A stretch of DNA of 64,000 nucleotides from CAVVIO01 sp963748095 (GCA_963748095.1 CAVVIO010000020.1:1-64000); one strand, 5' to 3'; positions 32,722 to 42,300 are shown, counted from the stretch's first letter. Numbers and translations are program-made. The notes: a model not told the origin generated them from the sequence alone.

Positions 32722-32985
32722 ATGAAAGTTAACGATATTTTAATGTTGTCCCTGATTATTTTATTATATGCAGTTTATAATATTTTTGCAAACTTTATTG
32801 TAAGTCAGAATTCAAAATTCTCCCAACGATTAAAGATTATAATTGGTTTACTTACATGGATTATACCTGTTATGGCTGGAATAATCATTATTCAACGGTA
32901 CTACCCTTCAAAGAAAAAGCCACCGGCAAAGTCCGGGGGAAAGGGAAAAAATAAAAAGAAGAAAAAAAAGAAAATTACAACCTGA
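32722..32985 (+). CDS. Small two-TM membrane protein with lysine-rich tail
   Basis: An 87-aa protein with two TM helices (LMLSLIILLYAVYNIFANFIV; IIGLLTWIIPVMAGIIII). Its tail is extraordinarily basic (PSKKKPPAKSGGKGKNKKKKKKK). The two-helix hairpin resembles the PLDc_N/phospholipase-D-nuclease N-terminal hairpin family, weakly. It lies 15 nt before the nitroreductase gene. The poly-lysine tail might bind nucleic acid or acidic lipid; inference only. Confidence 0.65.
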   Translation: MKVNDILMLSLIILLYAVYNIFANFIVSQNSKFSQRLKIIIGLLTWIIPVMAGIIIIQRYYPSKKKPPAKSGGKGKNKKKKKKKITT

Positions 32986-33000
32986 TTAATAGCAAAATAC

Positions 33001-33519
33001 ATGGAGTTCAGTGAATTAATAAGATACCGTGAAAGTGTGCGCAGTTACGACCCCGAACGACCGGTAGAAGATAAAATACTTGATCGCGTTCTAGAGGCAG
33101 GACGTATAGCTCCATCTGCCTCGAACCGACAACCCTGGAAATTTGTTCTGGTATCATCGGAAGAAATGCTTTCTAAGGTGAAGGCCTGTTATCTGCGGCC
33201 CTGGTTCCAGGATGCTCCCCATATTCTGGTTCTGGTTTCCAACATCAAAGAATCCTGGATAAGGGCTTACGACAGTTATAATTCGATAGAGATCGATGCA
33301 GCCATTGCCATGGATCACATGATTCTTGCTGCAACCAATGAGGGATTGGGTAGTTGCTGGATAGCAGCATTTAACCCTGAAATATTAAAAAAAGCATTGT
33401 CACTTAAAGATCATGAGGTGGTTTTTGCCTTGACTCCCCTGGGTTATCCGCGAAGTGATTATGTTCGAATACAGGAGAAAAACCGTAAAGATTTTAAAGA
33501 TGTGGTGCTGAAAATTTAA
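33001..33519 (+). CDS. Nitroreductase-family protein
   Basis: A 172-aa FMN-dependent reductase. N-terminal RYRESVRSYDPERPVEDKIL, FMN-binding APSASNRQPWKFVLV (about residues 37-51), IDAAIAMDHMILAATNEGLGSCWIAAF, and PLGYPRSDY near the C-terminus. Reduces nitroaromatics, quinones or flavins using NAD(P)H; substrate unresolved. It ends directly before the HIT gene (33532), so the 32722-34002 genes probably form an operon. Confidence 0.92.
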   Translation: MEFSELIRYRESVRSYDPERPVEDKILDRVLEAGRIAPSASNRQPWKFVLVSSEEMLSKVKACYLRPWFQDAPHILVLVSNIKESWIRAYDSYNSIEIDAAIAMDHMILAATNEGLGSCWIAAFNPEILKKALSLKDHEVVFALTPLGYPRSDYVRIQEKNRKDFKDVVLKI

Positions 33520-33531
33520 TTGTTTTTGTTT

Positions 33532-34002
33532 ATGATAACTTGCCCGTTTTGTCATCCTTCGATTAAGGAAGCAGTTTTTTATGAAAGTACTCATTTCATG
33601 GCCATTTACAATGTTGCTCCTGTTTTTCCGGGACATGCCATGATAATTCCCAAAGCTCATATTACTGGTTTGCTGATAATACCCGAGGAAGAGATAGTTG
33701 AAATGGTAAAATTAAGCAGGATAGTTGTACGAATATTGCAAAAAGCTTTTCATGCTAAAGGCTTTAACTGGTCAATTCAGGAAGGGGAAGAAGCAGGGCA
33801 GACCGTAGAACATCTACATATGCATATAATACCACGCAAGCCGCAGGATTTGGAACATCCGGGAGACTGGTATCCTTTGTTAAAAAATTTTTACACAGAA
33901 AACATTGATAGTAATTTACGTCCTAAGATCAGTGCCGATGAGATGAAACGTATTGTATCAAAATTAAAAGAAGTAGCAGGAACTTTGGATACACCCCTTT
34001 AA
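33532..34002 (+). CDS. HIT-family protein
   Basis: A 156-aa histidine-triad hydrolase of the Hint/Ap4A group. CPFC zinc-like N-terminus (MITCPFCHP), then FPGHAMIIPKAHITGL and VEHLHMHIIPRK, the HxHxHxx triad (HLHMHII). It hydrolyses nucleoside phosphoramidates or dinucleoside polyphosphates. The frame opens with a TTG at 33520, but ATG 33532 starts at the CxxC motif. Its end overlaps the recJ 3' end by 4 nt. Confidence 0.92.
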   Translation: MITCPFCHPSIKEAVFYESTHFMAIYNVAPVFPGHAMIIPKAHITGLLIIPEEEIVEMVKLSRIVVRILQKAFHAKGFNWSIQEGEEAGQTVEHLHMHIIPRKPQDLEHPGDWYPLLKNFYTENIDSNLRPKISADEMKRIVSKLKEVAGTLDTPL

Positions 34003-35711
34003 TCGATTTTGATATCCTTGATATTAAGTTGCATCGATGTATTTCCCCTGAAATGGTTTTCAGTAATGGAAAATGCAATATCGAATCCTTTTCCGTTATT
34101 GATTTTATCAAAATGTCCAGCCTGGTTAAAAGCTATCGCCTGGAAAACATTATAAGGTTCTTCTTCCTGGATAAGGCTGAGTTTGAGATGTTCGTTTCCC
34201 GACCCGACTACCCTGCCGTATCCGTTGTCCACCACGTTTTCGGCAAAAAATACGGGGTTCATATTTTCAGGGCCAAAAGGTTCGAACTGTTTCAATATCC
34301 TGAAAAATTTCGAGGTTATATTTTTAAGGTCTAATTCAGCATCAATATCAATTTGCTGGATTAACTGATCGGGAGTAATTGTTTCGGATACAACCTGTTC
34401 GAATCGTTCTTTCAGTTTGGTTATATTTTCAATTTTCAATGTAAGGCCAGCGGCATACATATGTCCTCCAAAGCTTTCGAGCAGATCTGAACAGGCACTG
34501 ATGGCCTTGTAAAGGTCGAACCCCATAACCGAACGTGCCGATCCGGCTGCAAGTCCGTTCGATTTGGTAAGTACAATAGTGGGCCTGTAATATGTTTCGA
34601 TAAGGCGCGATGCGACAATGCCTACAACGCCTTTATGCCAATCGGGATGGAACAATACCGTACTGTATTTATAGTTGTTACCGGTATTTTCGATCTCTTT
34701 CAATGCCTGTTCGGTTATATCCTTATCGATACTGCGTCGGTTTTGGTTATGCGTATCAATTTTTTCACAATGAAGAATGGCTTCCTCTGTTTGTTGTGAG
34801 ATAAGCAGGTCAACAGCCTGGCGGCCCGATTCCATCCGTCCTGCCGCATTAATACGGGGACCTATTTTAAAGACAATATCATCGATTGTAATATCTTTTT
34901 CTGCTATTCCCGATACACTTATAATGGCATTGAGCCCCATACCCGGGTTTTCATTTAATTTTTTCAATCCGTGAAATGCAAGGATACGGTTTTCATCGAC
35001 CAGCGGGACAATATCAGAGGCAATACTTACAACTACCAGATCGAGGTACTCCGTTATTTCTTCGAAGGGAATATTGTTTTTCATGGAATATCCCTGCAGC
35101 AATTTGAAACCAACACCGCATCCTGAAAGATACCGGAATGGATAATTGGAATCATTACGTTCCGGATCGAGCACGGCAACAGCATCCGGAAGCGTCTCCC
35201 CCGGTGTATGATGGTCGCAGATTATAAAATCAATCCCTCTTTCATTTGCATAATTTACTTTGTCGATAGCTTTAATCCCACAATCAAGAGCGATGATAAG
35301 CGTATTTTTGTTTAAAGCGGCATATTCAATACCTTTGAAGGATATCCCATATCCTTCGGTGTATCGGTCAGGTATATAATAATCAAGATGTTTATGAAAT
35401 TTTTTCAGAAAGGAATATACCATTGCCACTGAAGTAGTGCCATCAACATCATAATCTCCGTATACCAGAATTTTCTCTTTATTGGCAATGGCTTTTTCAA
35501 TACGGTCAATTGCCTTTTCCATATCGGGCATTAGAAACGGATCGTGTAAATGGTCAAGGCTGGGACGAAAAAAGTTCTTTGCCTGGTCGAAAGTTGTAAT
35601 ATTACGTTGTATCAGCAGGTTTGCCAGCACCGTATCGATGTTCAATTCTTTTGCCAGCCTGCTTGTAATTTCGGGATCACTTTTTTCCCTAATCTTCCAT
35701 ATTTTGCTCAT
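33999..35711 (-). CDS. recJ: Single-stranded-DNA-specific exonuclease RecJ
   Basis: A 570-aa DHH-family 5'-3' ssDNA exonuclease for recombination and repair. Motif I VYGDYDVDGTTSVAM (Asp cluster), motif II LIIALDCGIKA, motif III ICDHHTPGE (DHH). The DHHA1 domain has IVASRLIE...NGLAAGSARS and ESFGGHMYAAGLTL. A C-terminal OB-like domain (EPFGPENMNPVF...) follows. Length matches family members. Convergent with the HIT gene. The upstream 349 nt (35712-36060) hold no gene I can support. Confidence 0.95.
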   Translation of the reverse strand: MSKIWKIREKSDPEITSRLAKELNIDTVLANLLIQRNITTFDQAKNFFRPSLDHLHDPFLMPDMEKAIDRIEKAIANKEKILVYGDYDVDGTTSVAMVYSFLKKFHKHLDYYIPDRYTEGYGISFKGIEYAALNKNTLIIALDCGIKAIDKVNYANERGIDFIICDHHTPGETLPDAVAVLDPERNDSNYPFRYLSGCGVGFKLLQGYSMKNNIPFEEITEYLDLVVVSIASDIVPLVDENRILAFHGLKKLNENPGMGLNAIISVSGIAEKDITIDDIVFKIGPRINAAGRMESGRQAVDLLISQQTEEAILHCEKIDTHNQNRRSIDKDITEQALKEIENTGNNYKYSTVLFHPDWHKGVVGIVASRLIETYYRPTIVLTKSNGLAAGSARSVMGFDLYKAISACSDLLESFGGHMYAAGLTLKIENITKLKERFEQVVSETITPDQLIQQIDIDAELDLKNITSKFFRILKQFEPFGPENMNPVFFAENVVDNGYGRVVGSGNEHLKLSLIQEEEPYNVFQAIAFNQAGHFDKINNGKGFDIAFSITENHFRGNTSMQLNIKDIKID

Positions 35712-36060
35712 CGATGGTTATGCTATCTTTATATTGTATTCTTTTACAAAATTTTATTCCCGGATAGAAATTCAAATTTCATTCATCACAATGATCACTT
35801 CAGCTAAATTATTTTACCGGGAAGAAATGATCTTCATAAAATGTGATTGACTCCTGTAAGATAGAGCAATCCTTTATGCCAATTATATAAACCGAATTTA
35901 TTTTAAAATATTTTCCGATATTAACATGACTATCTGAAAATGATGGCATAGTTGAGAATTATCCGGTTTTATTAATATATACAAATGTAATTAAATATGT
36001 TACCTGTTTCCAAAATTTCCAGTCATAATTCCGTTTGTCTTTAATAATGTATTGGATTAC

Positions 36061-36807
36061 TTATGTTATATCCGGAACCAAACTGACATTTAATTCAGTA
36101 AGCAGGTTATGAAGCAGTTTTTCTTTCACATCTGTAAATTCCTGTAGTTTTCCAAGTTCTTTTTGCATGGAGGTCACTCCCTTGTCTAAAAAACCACACG
36201 GATTGATATTGTTAAAATAACCCAGGTCGGTATTTACATTGAACGCAAAACCATGCATGGTTACATACCGGCTTACTCTAACACCAATCGCGCATATTTT
36301 CCTGGTTTTACCCGGAACTTTTGTGTCTATCCATACTCCCGTGGCTCCATCCAGTCGTTCCGAAACGATACCGTATCCTGCAAGTGTCTTAATAATACTG
36401 TCTTCCAGTTTATGAATGTATTCTTTCACCCCTAAATTGAATTGTTCCAGGTCAATAATAGGATATCCGACAATCTGACCCGGGCCGTGATAGGTAATAT
36501 CTCCTCCTCTGTCGATCTTGTAATAGGTAGCATTTATAGATTTCAGGAACGCATCATTGATAAGCAGGTTGTTCGCCTGTCCGCTTTTGCCAAGTGTATA
36601 CACATGCGGGTGTTCACAGAATAAAATATATCCGGGGATATGTACCGTCGGATCATTGCGGTATTCCTGTTTTTTAGTGATGACTTCTTCCAGAAGCTTT
36701 TCCTGGTAATCCCAGGCTTTTTTATAATCGATCACACCCAAATCCTTGAATACTATATCCGGTGACTCCATTTTTATTGTTGGTTTTATTTCAGAAACTA
36801 AATTCAT
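36061..36807 (-). CDS. lipB: Lipoyl(octanoyl) transferase LipB
   Basis: A 248-aa octanoyltransferase that moves octanoate from acyl-carrier protein to lipoyl domains. Motifs: HPHVYTLGKSG, RGGDITYHGPGQIVGYP, CAIGVRVSRYVTMHGFAFNVN with the catalytic Lys of GKTRKICAIG, and the catalytic Cys in NPCGFLDKGVTSM. It sits beside two lipoyl synthase genes on the same strand and completes the lipoate biosynthesis pathway. An internal Met at residue 13 is an alternative start. Confidence 0.95.
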   Translation of the reverse strand: MNLVSEIKPTIKMESPDIVFKDLGVIDYKKAWDYQEKLLEEVITKKQEYRNDPTVHIPGYILFCEHPHVYTLGKSGQANNLLINDAFLKSINATYYKIDRGGDITYHGPGQIVGYPIIDLEQFNLGVKEYIHKLEDSIIKTLAGYGIVSERLDGATGVWIDTKVPGKTRKICAIGVRVSRYVTMHGFAFNVNTDLGYFNNINPCGFLDKGVTSMQKELGKLQEFTDVKEKLLHNLLTELNVSLVPDIT

Positions 36808-36919
36808 TTTTTATAAATACAAATTTAACTACCTCTAAGGAAGTATACCATGATATTCGTTTTAAGATGACAAATATTATTATAAATTACAAGTGGCATT
36901 TATAATATAAGAATCACCA

Positions 36920-37813
36920 TCAGGCATTTACGTGCCTTTCGGCATGATAAGACGATCGTACCTGTGGACCGCTTTCTACATGGGTGAATCCTTTTTCAAG
37001 ACCAATTTCTTTGTAGCGGGCAAAAACTTCGGGACGGATATATTCTTCCACTTCGATATGCATTGCACTGGGTCGCAGGTACTGGCCCAGGGTAAATACC
37101 TTCACGCCTGTACTCCTGATATCATCCATGGTCTGAAGTATCTCTTCTTCGGTTTCGCCAAGCCCAAGCATCATACCCGATTTGGTTACCACATCTTTGG
37201 ATGCGACATATTCCAGCAGTTCAAGGCTATGCTCGTACCTCGACATGGCCCTGATCTTTGGCGAAATGCGGCGTACAGTTTCTATATTATGAGAAATAAC
37301 TTCCGGACTTTCATTAATTACCTTGTCAAGAGCTTTGGTTCCGCGACGAAAATCGGGTATCAGCACTTCCATAGTTACTCCCGGATTTTCACGTTTAACA
37401 GTACGTATGGTTTCTGCCCAGAAAGCTGCTCCGCCATCGGGTAATTCGTCCCGTGCCACCGATGTAAGTACACAATGTCTTAGCTGTAGTTTTTTTATTG
37501 TTTCTGCCAGCCGCATCGGTTCCTCCCAGTCCACCGGATCGGGTTTCATCGTGTATACCTGGCAGAATTTACAATCGCGGGTGCATTTTTCACCCAGGAT
37601 CATAAAGGTAGCAGTTCCTGCACTCCAGCATTCGCCTTTATTCGGACAGTTGCCACTGGTGCAAATGGTATTCAGCTTATGTTGTGTTATTAAATTCTTG
37701 ACTTTCGAGTAATTTTCTCCATGCGGCATGGGAACTTTCATCCAATGTGGCAACCGTACTCTTTCTTTTGTATCTTCTGTCATGATAAATTCCTCTTCAC
37801 TTGTGCAATTCAC
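36920..37813 (-). CDS. lipA: Lipoyl synthase (paralogue 1)
   Basis: A 297-aa radical-SAM sulfur-insertion enzyme. Auxiliary cluster motif CTSGNCPNKGEC (CX4CX5C), radical-SAM motif CTRDCKFC (CX3CX2C), SVARDELPDGGAAFWAETI, and terminal RSSYHAERHV, whose serine binds the auxiliary cluster. It converts octanoyl to lipoyl groups. A start at Met 11 is equally plausible. It is one of two tandem lipA genes; this copy has W-S-A-G and FCQVYTMKP where the other has the commoner W-G-Q-G and FCGVKTGKP. Confidence 0.93.
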   Translation of the reverse strand: MNCTSEEEFIMTEDTKERVRLPHWMKVPMPHGENYSKVKNLITQHKLNTICTSGNCPNKGECWSAGTATFMILGEKCTRDCKFCQVYTMKPDPVDWEEPMRLAETIKKLQLRHCVLTSVARDELPDGGAAFWAETIRTVKRENPGVTMEVLIPDFRRGTKALDKVINESPEVISHNIETVRRISPKIRAMSRYEHSLELLEYVASKDVVTKSGMMLGLGETEEEILQTMDDIRSTGVKVFTLGQYLRPSAMHIEVEEYIRPEVFARYKEIGLEKGFTHVESGPQVRSSYHAERHVNA

Positions 37814-37928
37814 GTTACTATTTAGAATGTGTAAAAATAGTGAATTTAATGAAAGGAATCCCTGAAATTTTTCCCCAACTTTTTCTTAAACTGGTGCCCG
37901 TCTTCTGACTTATGCCCCTAATCCAAAA

Positions 37929-38816
37929 TTAATCCTTTAGCTGAACATGCTTTTCTGCGTGATACGATGAACGAACCAACGGACTACTCTCCACGAACAT
38001 AAATCCCTTTTCAAGTCCTGCTTTTTCATACCGTGCAAACTGATCGGGATGAATATATTCAACAACGGGAATATGAGTGAGCGTGGGAGCAAGGTACTGT
38101 CCCAGGGTAAACACACTGCATCCTGCTTCCAGCAGATCGTCCATAACCTGTAATATTTCTGGTTCGGTTTCTCCCAGGCCAAGCATAATCCCCGACTTTG
38201 AAGTAATGCCTGATTGAGATATTGTATTTATCACACTCAGGCTTCTCCGGTATTGTGCACTGCTTCTGATTTGTGGTGTCAGCCTTTCAACTGTTTCCAG
38301 GTTATGGGAGATCACATCCGGTCGGGCTTCAGTTACCTGCCGGATCAATCTGGTATTTCCCCTGAAATCGGGAATAAGCACTTCAATAGTGGTTCCAGGG
38401 TTTACTTCTTTTACTTTACGGATTGTCTCAGCCCAGATCGCTGCACCGCCATCCTCCAGATCATCACGATCGACAGAAGTAATTACACAATGCTTCAAGC
38501 CCATTAACCGTACCGATTCTGCAACTCTTTCCGGTTCCTGAGGATCGACAGGCAAAGGCTTACCGGTTTTTACACCACAGAATTTGCAACTGCGGGTGCA
38601 GATATCACCGAGAATCATGAAGGTTGCAGTTCCTTGTCCCCAGCATTCGCCTATATTCGGGCAGTTGCCGCTGGAACAGATCGTGTGCAATTGATGGCTC
38701 TGCACCAGGTTCTTTACCCGGGAATAATTCTCTCCTTTGGGCATCTTCATTTTCATCCACCGTGGCAGTCTTGCCCTTTTTTCTGTGTTTTCTTCCACCC
38801 TGAATTTTTTCTGCAA
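37929..38816 (-). CDS. lipA: Lipoyl synthase (paralogue 2)
   Basis: A 295-aa lipoyl synthase with the canonical motifs CSSGNCPNIGEC, CTRSCKFC, FCGVKTGKP, SVDRDDLEDGGA and C-terminal RSSYHAEKHV. It lies 115 nt upstream of the first copy on the same strand, with lipB beyond. By its typical residues I would guess this is the housekeeping copy. Both copies keep every catalytic cysteine, so both may be active, perhaps on different lipoyl domains. Confidence 0.93.
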   Translation of the reverse strand: MQKKFRVEENTEKRARLPRWMKMKMPKGENYSRVKNLVQSHQLHTICSSGNCPNIGECWGQGTATFMILGDICTRSCKFCGVKTGKPLPVDPQEPERVAESVRLMGLKHCVITSVDRDDLEDGGAAIWAETIRKVKEVNPGTTIEVLIPDFRGNTRLIRQVTEARPDVISHNLETVERLTPQIRSSAQYRRSLSVINTISQSGITSKSGIMLGLGETEPEILQVMDDLLEAGCSVFTLGQYLAPTLTHIPVVEYIHPDQFARYEKAGLEKGFMFVESSPLVRSSYHAEKHVQLKD

Positions 38817-38883
38817 AGATAACTTTTATACGCGGAAATTATTTCTTCTACCGGCGAACTTTCGATCACACCACTATTTATTA

Positions 38884-38891
38884 TATCTTTG
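38884..38891 (+). promoter_or_regulatory. Putative -7 promoter element of lysS
   Basis: TATCTTTG fits the Bacteroidota TAnnTTTG box and lies 26 nt before the lysS ATG. Directly upstream is the divergent lipA (paralogue 2) start. Confidence 0.5.
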
Positions 38892-38916
38892 CAAAAATTT
38901 TTAAACGGGTGATACT

Positions 38917-40650
38917 ATGAGTAATATGGAATTAAGTGAACAGGAACAACTTAGAAGGCAGGCGCTGGATGAAATGCGAAAACTGGGAATCAATCCCTAT
39001 CCGGCTGCACAATTTAAAATAAATACCACCAGTAAGGAAATAATAGAGAAGTACGACCCTGATAAAAATAATTTTCAGGATGTAACTTTTGCAGGGCGAT
39101 TGATGTCGCGCAGGATCATGGGAAGCGCTTCCTTCGCCGAACTGCAGGATGAAAAAGGAAGAATTCAGATATACATGCGGCGCGATGACCTGTGTCCTGA
39201 TGAAGATAAAACACTTTACAATACTGTGTTTAAAAAGTTACTGGATAACGGTGATTTCATTGGTGTGAAGGGTTTTGTTTTCAAAACACAAATGGGGGAA
39301 ATTTCCATTCATGTTAAAGAATTAGTTGTTCTGAGTAAGTCTCTTCGCCCGTTACCCATTGTAAAAGAAAAAGAAGGAAAAATATACGATGCGGTTTCCG
39401 ATCCGGAATTCAGGTACCGCCAGCGATATGTCGACCTGGTTGTTAATCCCGGCGTAAAAGATGTATTTATTAAACGTACAAAACTCATTAATTCGTTAAG
39501 GGAATTGTACGATTCAAAAGGGTACCTTGAAGTGGAGACACCTGTACTTCAGCCGATACCCGGAGGCGCTTCTGCACGGCCCTTCATTACTCATCACAAT
39601 GCGCTGGATATGCCGCTCTATTTAAGGATTGCCGACGAGCTTTATCTGAAACGTTTGATTGTTGGCGGTTTCGAAGGAGTATACGAATTCTCCAGAGACT
39701 TTCGCAACGAGGGGATGGACCGTTCCCATAACCCGGAATTTACGGTTATGGAAATTTATGTGGCTTACAAGGACTATTACTGGATGATGGATTTCACGGA
39801 AGAAATGATTGAAAAGGTAGCGCTAGATCTGCACGGAACAACTAAAGTCCCTTATGCAGGTAAGGAAATAGACTTTAAAAGGCCTTTCCGGAGAATGACC
39901 ATGATTGATTCGATTAAGGAATATACCGGCTTTGATATTTCCGGAATGGATGAGGAACAGTTGCGTGACACCTGTAATAAAATGGGTATTGAAACTGATC
40001 CTTCCATGGGGAAAGGAAAACTGATAGACGAGATCTTCGGAGAAAAATGCGAATCAAACCTGATACAACCCACGTTCATCATCGATTATCCGGTAGAAAT
40101 GTCTCCTTTGTGTAAAAAACACCGTGATAATCCCGAACTGACCGAACGTTTTGAGTTAATAGTGAACGGAAAGGAATTGTGTAATGCCTATTCCGAGCTG
40201 AACGATCCTATCGATCAGCGGGAACGTTTCCAGGAACAGTTAAAGCTTTCGGAAAAAGGGGACGATGAAGCCATGTACATCGATCAGGATTTTCTGCGGG
40301 CGCTGGAATACGGAATGCCCCCTACTTCGGGTATGGGTATGGGTATCGACCGGCTTACCATGATTATGACCAACCAGACAAGCATACAGGATGTGCTGTT
40401 CTTTCCGCAGATGCGTCCGGAAAAGAAAACAACTGTTGACAGTAAGGATAAATATACGGCCCTGGGCATTCCCGAAGAATGGGTGGATGTTATTCAAAAG
40501 TTGGGCTACACTACAGTAGCCAAACTCGGCGAGGTGGAAAAACATACCAAACTGCACCAGGATATATGCGGGTATAATAAAAAGAATAAACTCGGGCTGA
40601 CTAATCCGGCACAGGATGATGTAAAGGCCTGGCTGGAAGCGATTGGATAG
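38917..40650 (+). CDS. lysS: Lysyl-tRNA synthetase, class II
   Basis: A 577-aa enzyme charging tRNA-Lys. N-terminal OB-fold anticodon-binding domain (VTFAGRLMSRRIMGSASFAEL, about 55-75), class II motif 2 FRNEGMDRSHNPEFTVME and motif 3 GMGMGIDRLTMIM. Beyond the usual end at LFFPQMRPE it carries an extra helical domain of about 75 residues (ALGIPEEWVDVIQKLG...AWLEAIG), as in other Bacteroidota LysRS. Divergent from lipA. An internal ATG (residue 4) could also start it. Confidence 0.96.
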   Translation: MSNMELSEQEQLRRQALDEMRKLGINPYPAAQFKINTTSKEIIEKYDPDKNNFQDVTFAGRLMSRRIMGSASFAELQDEKGRIQIYMRRDDLCPDEDKTLYNTVFKKLLDNGDFIGVKGFVFKTQMGEISIHVKELVVLSKSLRPLPIVKEKEGKIYDAVSDPEFRYRQRYVDLVVNPGVKDVFIKRTKLINSLRELYDSKGYLEVETPVLQPIPGGASARPFITHHNALDMPLYLRIADELYLKRLIVGGFEGVYEFSRDFRNEGMDRSHNPEFTVMEIYVAYKDYYWMMDFTEEMIEKVALDLHGTTKVPYAGKEIDFKRPFRRMTMIDSIKEYTGFDISGMDEEQLRDTCNKMGIETDPSMGKGKLIDEIFGEKCESNLIQPTFIIDYPVEMSPLCKKHRDNPELTERFELIVNGKELCNAYSELNDPIDQRERFQEQLKLSEKGDDEAMYIDQDFLRALEYGMPPTSGMGMGIDRLTMIMTNQTSIQDVLFFPQMRPEKKTTVDSKDKYTALGIPEEWVDVIQKLGYTTVAKLGEVEKHTKLHQDICGYNKKNKLGLTNPAQDDVKAWLEAIG

Positions 40651-40673
40651 TAAACCTTTCAGCGGATTAAAAA

Positions 40674-40958
40674 AGGGCTGAAGCCCTACCTTTATATTTT
40701 TAATTAACAATCTCCGCCCTGAAGGACGGAGCTATTGATCCATCTGTATTAAGATCTACTTTACACTCTCTGCAAATTTTCAGAGAAGGATACCATAATT
40801 TGAAATTTCGCTCCTTTTCAATTATAAAAGCTCCAATTGCCATATCCTTTCAGTTGCCATGTCCTTTCAGTTGCCATGCCCTTCAATTGCCACGCCCTTA
40901 AATTGCCACGCCCTTCAGGGCGTGGATAAAAAGAAAATGAAAAGAGGGCTTTAGCCCT
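40674..40958. repeat. REP-like palindrome cluster and short tandem repeats, left of the Y1 transposase
   Basis: Palindromes AGGGCT-GA-AGCCCT (40674-40687), CTCCGCCCTGAAGGACGGAG (40712-40731), CCACGCCC-TTCA-GGGCGTGG (40906-40925) and AGGGCT-TT-AGCCCT (40945-40958). Between them, from about 40836, are five imperfect 16-17-nt copies of (A/G)TTGCCAYRYCCTTYA, the last merging into the CCACGCCC palindrome. No gene. Confidence 0.75.
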
Positions 40959-41377
40959 TTATTCAAAACCATAGTTTTTCATAAATTCATCATATTCCTG
41001 CTGAAATGTTTTCTTTTTATGATGATGTTCCTGGTTTCTGATATATCGTCTGACAGTCTCTAACTGCGATTCACTGACCGATACAGCGAAATATTCATCC
41101 TGCCAGCCGAATTTATCTCTTGTTAATTTCTGCTTATTTATCCAGAAGGACGATTCACCTTTAAGCAGGTTCATGATTGTGGCAATATTCTGGTCGGCAC
41201 GTAAAGAGATGAGACAGTGCAAATGTTCATAATAACCATTAATATGATCAATAAAAATGTTTTTTCTTTGGCATTTTCCCTGATATGTTTAATGACCTGT
41301 TGCTTTATATCCGACAGGTAAGGATGCCTGTGCTTTGTAGCCCAGACAGTGTGGACAAAGATTTTAATATACGGCAT
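40959..41377 (-). CDS. IS200/REP-associated Y1 transposase, frameshifted in an A6C run
   Basis: Two overlapping frames give one protein of about 139 aa of the Tnp_Y1/RAYT type: MPYIKIFVHTVWATKHRHPYLSD..., HUH motif in EHLHCLISLR, and catalytic tyrosine in TVRRYIRNQEHHHKKK. The frames meet at GAAAAAAC (minus strand, about 41259-41266). A -1 slip on A6C, the type used by IS1, or one missing A would join them. No tnpB or IS605 right end is seen, and REP-like palindromes flank the gene on both sides, which fits a REP-associated tyrosine transposase. Possibly active by frameshifting, possibly broken. Confidence 0.75.
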
Positions 41378-41394
41378 TTTTTTTAATGTTTTAA

Positions 41395-41457
41395 AGGGCT
41401 AAAGCCTTGCCTTGCATTACTATTGTATGTTTCTTATCTCCGCCCTGAAGGACCGAG
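41395..41457. repeat. REP-like palindromes right of the Y1 transposase
   Basis: AAGGGCT-AA-AGCCTT (41395-41408) and CTCCGCCCTGAAGGACCGAG (41438-41457). The latter is a direct copy, with one difference, of 40712-40731 on the other side. The rest of 41458-41684 is AT-rich with nothing recognisable. Confidence 0.7.
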
Positions 41458-41684
41458 TTATTGAAATGTTTCATAATAGATCTGCCTGAATTTCAGGCAG
41501 GATTAATTTCTTGTAATAGATAATTTATAAATTGTTTAATAATAAAAAATAATAAATACCGCCTATCATATCTGCTAAATCTTCCCTGGGTGCGGTTATT
41601 TATATGTCTTTATTCCGATTTTGACCAAAAAGTAACCCTTAGGGATTAAATTATTTTTTAAATATCTGATTATCTGAACCTTTC

Positions 41685-42212
41685 TTAACCCGTTTCTGCC
41701 AGCTTTTTCACCGTATTCCAGTTGCGGGTGGTAGCAGTAACTTTCAGTTTGTTTTCGAAAAAAGTGTTGTTCAGTTTCGTTCTTCCATAACCATTGGGAC
41801 AGTAGAGGTATATTTCTTTACCTGCAATGTTAAACCGGTCGGGTTCGTAATTCAGTGTTTCTGTTTTCTGTATTTGTTCCTCTGAAGGAAACTCACCCAA
41901 AAAGGTGACATGTAGTTTGCTTTCATCGATATTTTTTTCACGAAGAAACAGGTTATTGTTCAAAACGACTTTCATTTCATCGGCAGTACGGATAATAACC
42001 GGGACATGAAAAGTATATTTCTCCTGTATCTTTTGTTCAATGCGTTGCGCGGGGTCCCTGTCATTGCTTTCAAAAATTACATTGCCGCTTTGAATATAAG
42101 TCCTGACGTTCTTAAAATCCAGTTCTTCAAACAGTGATTTCAAATCGGTCATCTGAATTTTTTTCTGCCCGCTTACATTGATTCCCCTTAATATGGAAAT
42201 AAATGTTGCCAT
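41685..42212 (-). CDS. DUF1697 domain-containing protein
   Basis: A 175-aa cytoplasmic protein matching DUF1697 closely: N-terminal MATFISILRGINVSGQKKI, then YIQSGNVIFES, VIIRTADEM, KLHVTFLGEFPS, and the C-terminal TRNWNTVKKL. The family is widespread and of unknown activity. The start is taken at the internal ATG (42212), two codons after the first Met, because ATFISILRG is the conserved beginning. Solitary gene. Confidence 0.9.
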   Translation of the reverse strand: MATFISILRGINVSGQKKIQMTDLKSLFEELDFKNVRTYIQSGNVIFESNDRDPAQRIEQKIQEKYTFHVPVIIRTADEMKVVLNNNLFLREKNIDESKLHVTFLGEFPSEEQIQKTETLNYEPDRFNIAGKEIYLYCPNGYGRTKLNNTFFENKLKVTATTRNWNTVKKLAETG

Positions 42213-42300
42213 AACCACTTTGTGTTTGGAGTTAATTTATCCGAAATTAGGAAATAAATTGTGATTTTCTTGTGCAGGATGTATAAACGTCAATTGAAAC

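Noticed and set aside
37937..38507. ORFs opposite and in other frames of the lipA genes
   Set aside because: Frame shadows of well-conserved genes without their own signals.
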